Source of the DNA: Deinococcus sp. QL22
Lineage (GTDB): Bacteria > Deinococcota > Deinococci > Deinococcales > Deinococcaceae
Assembly: GCF_023370075.1 (NCBI RefSeq)
Contig: NZ_CP097149.1
Coordinates: forward strand, 744,001 to 808,000
Direction: 5' to 3'
Length of the DNA: 64,000 nt
The notes under the pieces are model-generated. The model was not told the DNA's origin. It saw nothing but the letters and a program-made list of their open reading frames with translations, and did no database searches. Of the stretch, positions 61,597-64,000 are shown in pieces (the first letter of the stretch is position 1; each line of letters starts with the position of its first letter). The position numbers were made by a program, and so were the translations under genes.

Positions 61597-62671
61597 GGTG
61601 CAGCCGACTGAAGCCGTTCATCTCCGGCAGGTTGAAGTGGGCGGAAACGTTCCTTACGCCGTAGAAGTCGGCCCCGGCGTTCTCTCCCGCGCCCGCGTGG
61701 ACGCCCGTCAGATCGCCCTGATTTATGATGAAGCCGTGCCGCAAATCTGGATAGATAGGCTCTCGGCGGCGCTCTCGCCTGCGCTGCTGCTGACCATTCC
61801 TGTGCCGCAGGGCGAGGCCTGCAAAACGTTGGAGGTTCTGGCGGGCGTGCTGTCCCAACTGGCGGCGGCCAACCTGCCCCGCGACGGCGCGGTGGTGGGC
61901 CTGGGCGGCGGCGCGGCCACCGATCTGGCGGGCTTTGCGGCGGCCAGCTACCTGCGCGGCGTGGCCTTTTATACGGCCCCGACGACCTTGCTGGGCATGG
62001 TAGACGCGGCGGTGGGCGGCAAAACGGGCGTGAATCTGCCCGAAGGCAAGAATCTGGTGGGCGCATTCCACCCGCCCCGCGCCGTGTGGTGCGACACTGA
62101 CACCCTGACCACCCTGCCGCCCGCCGTATTCCGAGAAGGGGCCGCTGAAGCCTACAAACACGGCCTGATTTCCGATCCCAGCCTGATTGAGCGGGTCTTA
62201 GCGCCTGACTTTGTGCCGGGGTCAGCCCCGTTTACCGACACCTTGGCCGACGCTATAGCCGTCAAAGCAGGCGTCGTCACCCGCGATCTGACCGAGCAGG
62301 GCGAACGCGCTTACCTGAATTTTGGGCACACGCTGGCGCACGCACTGGAAGCCGTGACCCATCACGCCGTGCCACACGGAGACGCGGTGGGCTACGGGAT
62401 GCACTATGCGGCGCTGCTGTCGAAGGCACAGGGCGGCGAGGATTTGACGGAATACACCCGCGCCTTCTTGCGGTGGCAACAGCCCGCGCCCCTTCCCACT
62501 CTTACGTATGACGATGTACAGCCGTACATGGCCCGTGACAAGAAAGCCGACGCAGAAGGCGTGCGCTTCGTGCTGCTGCATAGCTTGGCTCACCCGTACC
62601 TGACCCGTGTATCGGACGCCGTGCTGCGGGGGCAGTTTGGGGTGTGGCAGGCGGAGATTTCGACACTCTGA
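61565..62671 (+). CDS. aroB: 3-dehydroquinate synthase
   Basis: A 368-residue NAD- and metal-dependent enzyme: [56 protein letters not shown] (metal Glu), [14 protein letters not shown] (His) and the second His in [11 protein letters not shown]. Starts inside the aroK end with GAGGAAGCTG before the ATG, so translation is coupled. Confidence 0.95.
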   Translation: MVERANVQQIKVQPTEAVHLRQVEVGGNVPYAVEVGPGVLSRARVDARQIALIYDEAVPQIWIDRLSAALSPALLLTIPVPQGEACKTLEVLAGVLSQLAAANLPRDGAVVGLGGGAATDLAGFAAASYLRGVAFYTAPTTLLGMVDAAVGGKTGVNLPEGKNLVGAFHPPRAVWCDTDTLTTLPPAVFREGAAEAYKHGLISDPSLIERVLAPDFVPGSAPFTDTLADAIAVKAGVVTRDLTEQGERAYLNFGHTLAHALEAVTHHAVPHGDAVGYGMHYAALLSKAQGGEDLTEYTRAFLRWQQPAPLPTLTYDDVQPYMARDKKADAEGVRFVLLHSLAHPYLTRVSDAVLRGQFGVWQAEISTL

Positions 62672-62725
62672 AAAATTTCAAAATTAGGATTCAAAGCCCG
62701 TATCCACTCTCTGGAGGTTTTTCCC

Positions 62726-63157
62726 TTGCTGCTGATCATCAACGGCCCCAACCTGAACCGCCTCGGCCTGCGCGAACCGGGCGTGTACGGCCTGCAAACC
62801 ATAGAAGACTTGGAGCGGCAATGCGAAACGTGGGGCGCGGAGTTGGGCGAACCCGTGACCTGCCGCCAGAGCAACTTTGAAGGCCAGATTCTGGAATGGG
62901 TGCATGAGGCGCAGGAGCAGGGATTTGGCGGCATCGTGATCAATCCGGGGGCGCTGACCCACTACAGCTACGCCCTGCGGGACGCGATTTCCAGCCAACC
63001 GTTGCCTGTCGTAGAAGTCCATATCAGCAACGTGGACGCCCGCAAGGAGTTCCGGCACACCTCGGTCACGGCGGCGGTATGCCGGGGCAAAATCAGCGGC
63101 TTGGGCTTCGTGGGCTACCGCCTGGCGATGGAATACCTGACGGAACTGGAAGGCTGA
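62726..63157 (+). CDS. aroQ: 3-dehydroquinate dehydratase, type II
   Basis: A 143-residue dodecameric enzyme: LIINGPNLNRLGLREPGVYG (Tyr lid), SNFEGQILEWVHEA, VINPGALTHYSYALRDAI and VEVHISNVDARKEFRHTSVT (catalytic His). TCTGGAGG with 9-base spacing fixes the TTG start. The preceding 54-bp gap is AT-rich. Last gene of the aro cluster. Confidence 0.94.
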   Translation: MLLIINGPNLNRLGLREPGVYGLQTIEDLERQCETWGAELGEPVTCRQSNFEGQILEWVHEAQEQGFGGIVINPGALTHYSYALRDAISSQPLPVVEVHISNVDARKEFRHTSVTAAVCRGKISGLGFVGYRLAMEYLTELEG

Positions 63158-63235
63158 GGCTCACAGGGTATTGAACCCAGAACATGGGCAGCAACGTCGT
63201 GCACACGCCCTCATCCCGCTGCCTCGCAGCGCCCC

Positions 63236-63263
63236 TCTCTGCTTCGCAGCTCTGCGAGTCCCA
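63236..63263 (-). repeat. Dispersed short repeat family C, copy 3
   Basis: On the minus strand: GTGGGACTCGCAGAGCTGCG followed by AAGCAGAG, the same unit as at 12886 and 51850, in the opposite orientation. Confidence 0.65.
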
Positions 63264-63311
63264 CAGGTGGGGAGGGCAAAACACATGTATGGAGTTCTTT
63301 TTAATTTCGCA

Positions 63312-63719
63312 TCAGGGCTGCCGCGCCCGCAGCAACTCGCCCACCGGCACAGGCAGAGTGACCGTGCTGGTGCGCTCTTCCTCAGCGGGCATCTCCAGAC
63401 GCACGCAGCATTCCTGTGGGCTGGCCTCTACGATGAACACCGAGCGCCATTCCCACGACGGCTGAGGCTGCTGCGGGTCTGTTTGCGGGCCAAGCACCAC
63501 CTCTGGCAAGAGGCACCACCAACGCCCGTTGAGGGTCATCAGGCCGTGTTCGTGCAGCAGGGCGGCGGCGGCAGCTTTGGCCTGCGCCTCACCCAAGGGC
63601 GTGCCGATCAGCGTGACGGGAATGACCAGTTCTCCAGCGGGCACAAGGTAGCCGACCAGTTCGTCATCGTCTGCGTCATCGTCTGGGCGGCGGCATTCTT
63701 GCCAGGTGGCGGGAATCAT
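63312..63719 (-). CDS. Hypothetical protein
   Basis: A 135-residue protein: an acidic N-terminal part (RRPDDDADDDELVG), then PAGELVIPVTLIGTPLGEAQAKAAAAALLHEHG and a strand-rich end (EWRSVFIVEASPQECCVRLEMP, TVTLPVPVGELLRARQP). No domain recognised. Leaderless start at 63719: TAGCCT, seven bases, ATG; the open frame to 63761 is upstream of that box. Confidence 0.65.
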   Translation of the reverse strand: MIPATWQECRRPDDDADDDELVGYLVPAGELVIPVTLIGTPLGEAQAKAAAAALLHEHGLMTLNGRWWCLLPEVVLGPQTDPQQPQPSWEWRSVFIVEASPQECCVRLEMPAEEERTSTVTLPVPVGELLRARQP

Positions 63720-63807
63720 AGGGGGCAGGCTAGCAGGACAACGAGAGGGACGGCATGGCATAAGTGGCCTACGGGCCGCCCCTTTCTGTTATCCCGCCCC
63801 TACCCGG

Positions 63808-63947
63808 TCATACGGCTTCCGTATGATTCCCGTACAGTCGGGACAGCACCGTCTGTTCGTCTATCTCCCGAAATCCGTACTTTCTCCCACTCGCTCCGCT
63901 CGGATTGAAAGGCCAAATGTACGGCTTTCAATCGGAGGCCGTATCAG
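63808..63947. repeat. Dispersed intergenic element, copy 4 (best preserved)
   Basis: TCATACGGCTTCCG at the left, TCGGAGGCCGTATCAG at the right (complementary ends). The middle has AAATCCGTACTTTCTCCCACTCGC and a hairpin GATTGAAAGGCC / GGCTTTCAATC. The right end contains the TCA stop codon of the minus-strand gene that runs off the window. Confidence 0.8.
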
Positions 63948-64000
63948 TTCAGCGCCACTTTGCCCTGAAATACCGCTTGCAGGTGGGTCACGATCAGTTT
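63944..64000 (-). CDS. 3' end of a gene entering from the right edge
   Basis: An open frame ending LIVTHLQAVFQGKVALN and TGA, running off the window. The TGA lies in the right end of repeat copy 4, as for two other genes here. Too short to name. Confidence 0.45.
   Translation of the reverse strand, partial: KLIVTHLQAVFQGKVALN

Overview
The window is high-GC bacterial chromosome and almost certainly from the genus Deinococcus. The evidence is a pilM-pilN-pilO-(PilW/PilP-like)-pilQ type IV pilus operon in Thermus/Deinococcus order, a SWIM-SNF2 helicase, Gls24/FakA, DUF4032 and DUF402 genes, and many genes whose start codon lies 5-7 bases after a TANNNT -10 box with no ribosome binding site. 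That last pattern is leaderless mRNA, which is common in Deinococcus. The species cannot be fixed from the sequence. I saw no rRNA, tRNA, transposase, prophage or CRISPR array.

Layout. 0-7.4 kb: trpG-trpD, endonuclease V, an Lrp-type regulator divergent from lysine 2,3-aminomutase (kamA), a small CxxC protein, a class III aminotransferase, then a Panacea-domain protein paired with a two-helix membrane protein. 7.4-14 kb: a phosphotransferase, serA, mntH behind a MntR/DtxR-like palindrome, aat, a thioesterase and a nitroreductase. 13.9-17.2 kb: a self-contained ECF module of sigma factor, zinc anti-sigma with a propeller-like C-terminus, and a divergent YceI-DM13 operon. 17.5-24.8 kb: SNF2 helicase, a membrane protein, an exported alpha/beta hydrolase, a DUF1272 protein and ldh. 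24.9-31 kb: glyS behind a T-box attenuator, a Rieske lipoprotein, a phosphatase, a DUF697 protein, and cysS behind a short leader ORF with two adjacent Cys codons and a terminator. 31-45 kb: a LysR regulator, an operon of a tandem HspR-like repressor with Nudix and phosphatase genes, an M20 peptidase, a PurN-like protein, DUF402, a thioesterase-like protein, comM, a PQQ-type dehydrogenase, a polytopic membrane protein, mug and a molybdopterin oxidoreductase. 45-52.7 kb: DUF4032, Gls24, FakA-like, an exported 5'-nucleotidase, murF and a lipoprotein. 53.2-63.2 kb: the pil operon, then aroC-aroK-aroB-aroQ. 63.3-64 kb: one hypothetical gene and the 3' tip of another.

How the parts relate. Shikimate genes (aroC/K/B/Q) and trpG/trpD serve aromatic synthesis. 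EndoV, Mug and SNF2 fit repair and genome maintenance, and a Mn importer fits the known Mn-dependent protection of Deinococcus. Two aminoacyl-tRNA synthetase genes carry separate 5' attenuators: a T-box (glyS) and what looks like a peptide-sensing leader (cysS). The ECF module has three copies of one bipartite promoter, GAAC[C/T]-N16-CGTA, two facing YceI-DM13 and one facing the sigma gene, which defines a small autoregulated regulon. Four copies of a ~140-160 bp element with terminal inverted repeats lie between genes, and its ends supply stop or start codons to the neighbours. Two further repeat families and a CCCTTAGA octamer array occupy other gaps.
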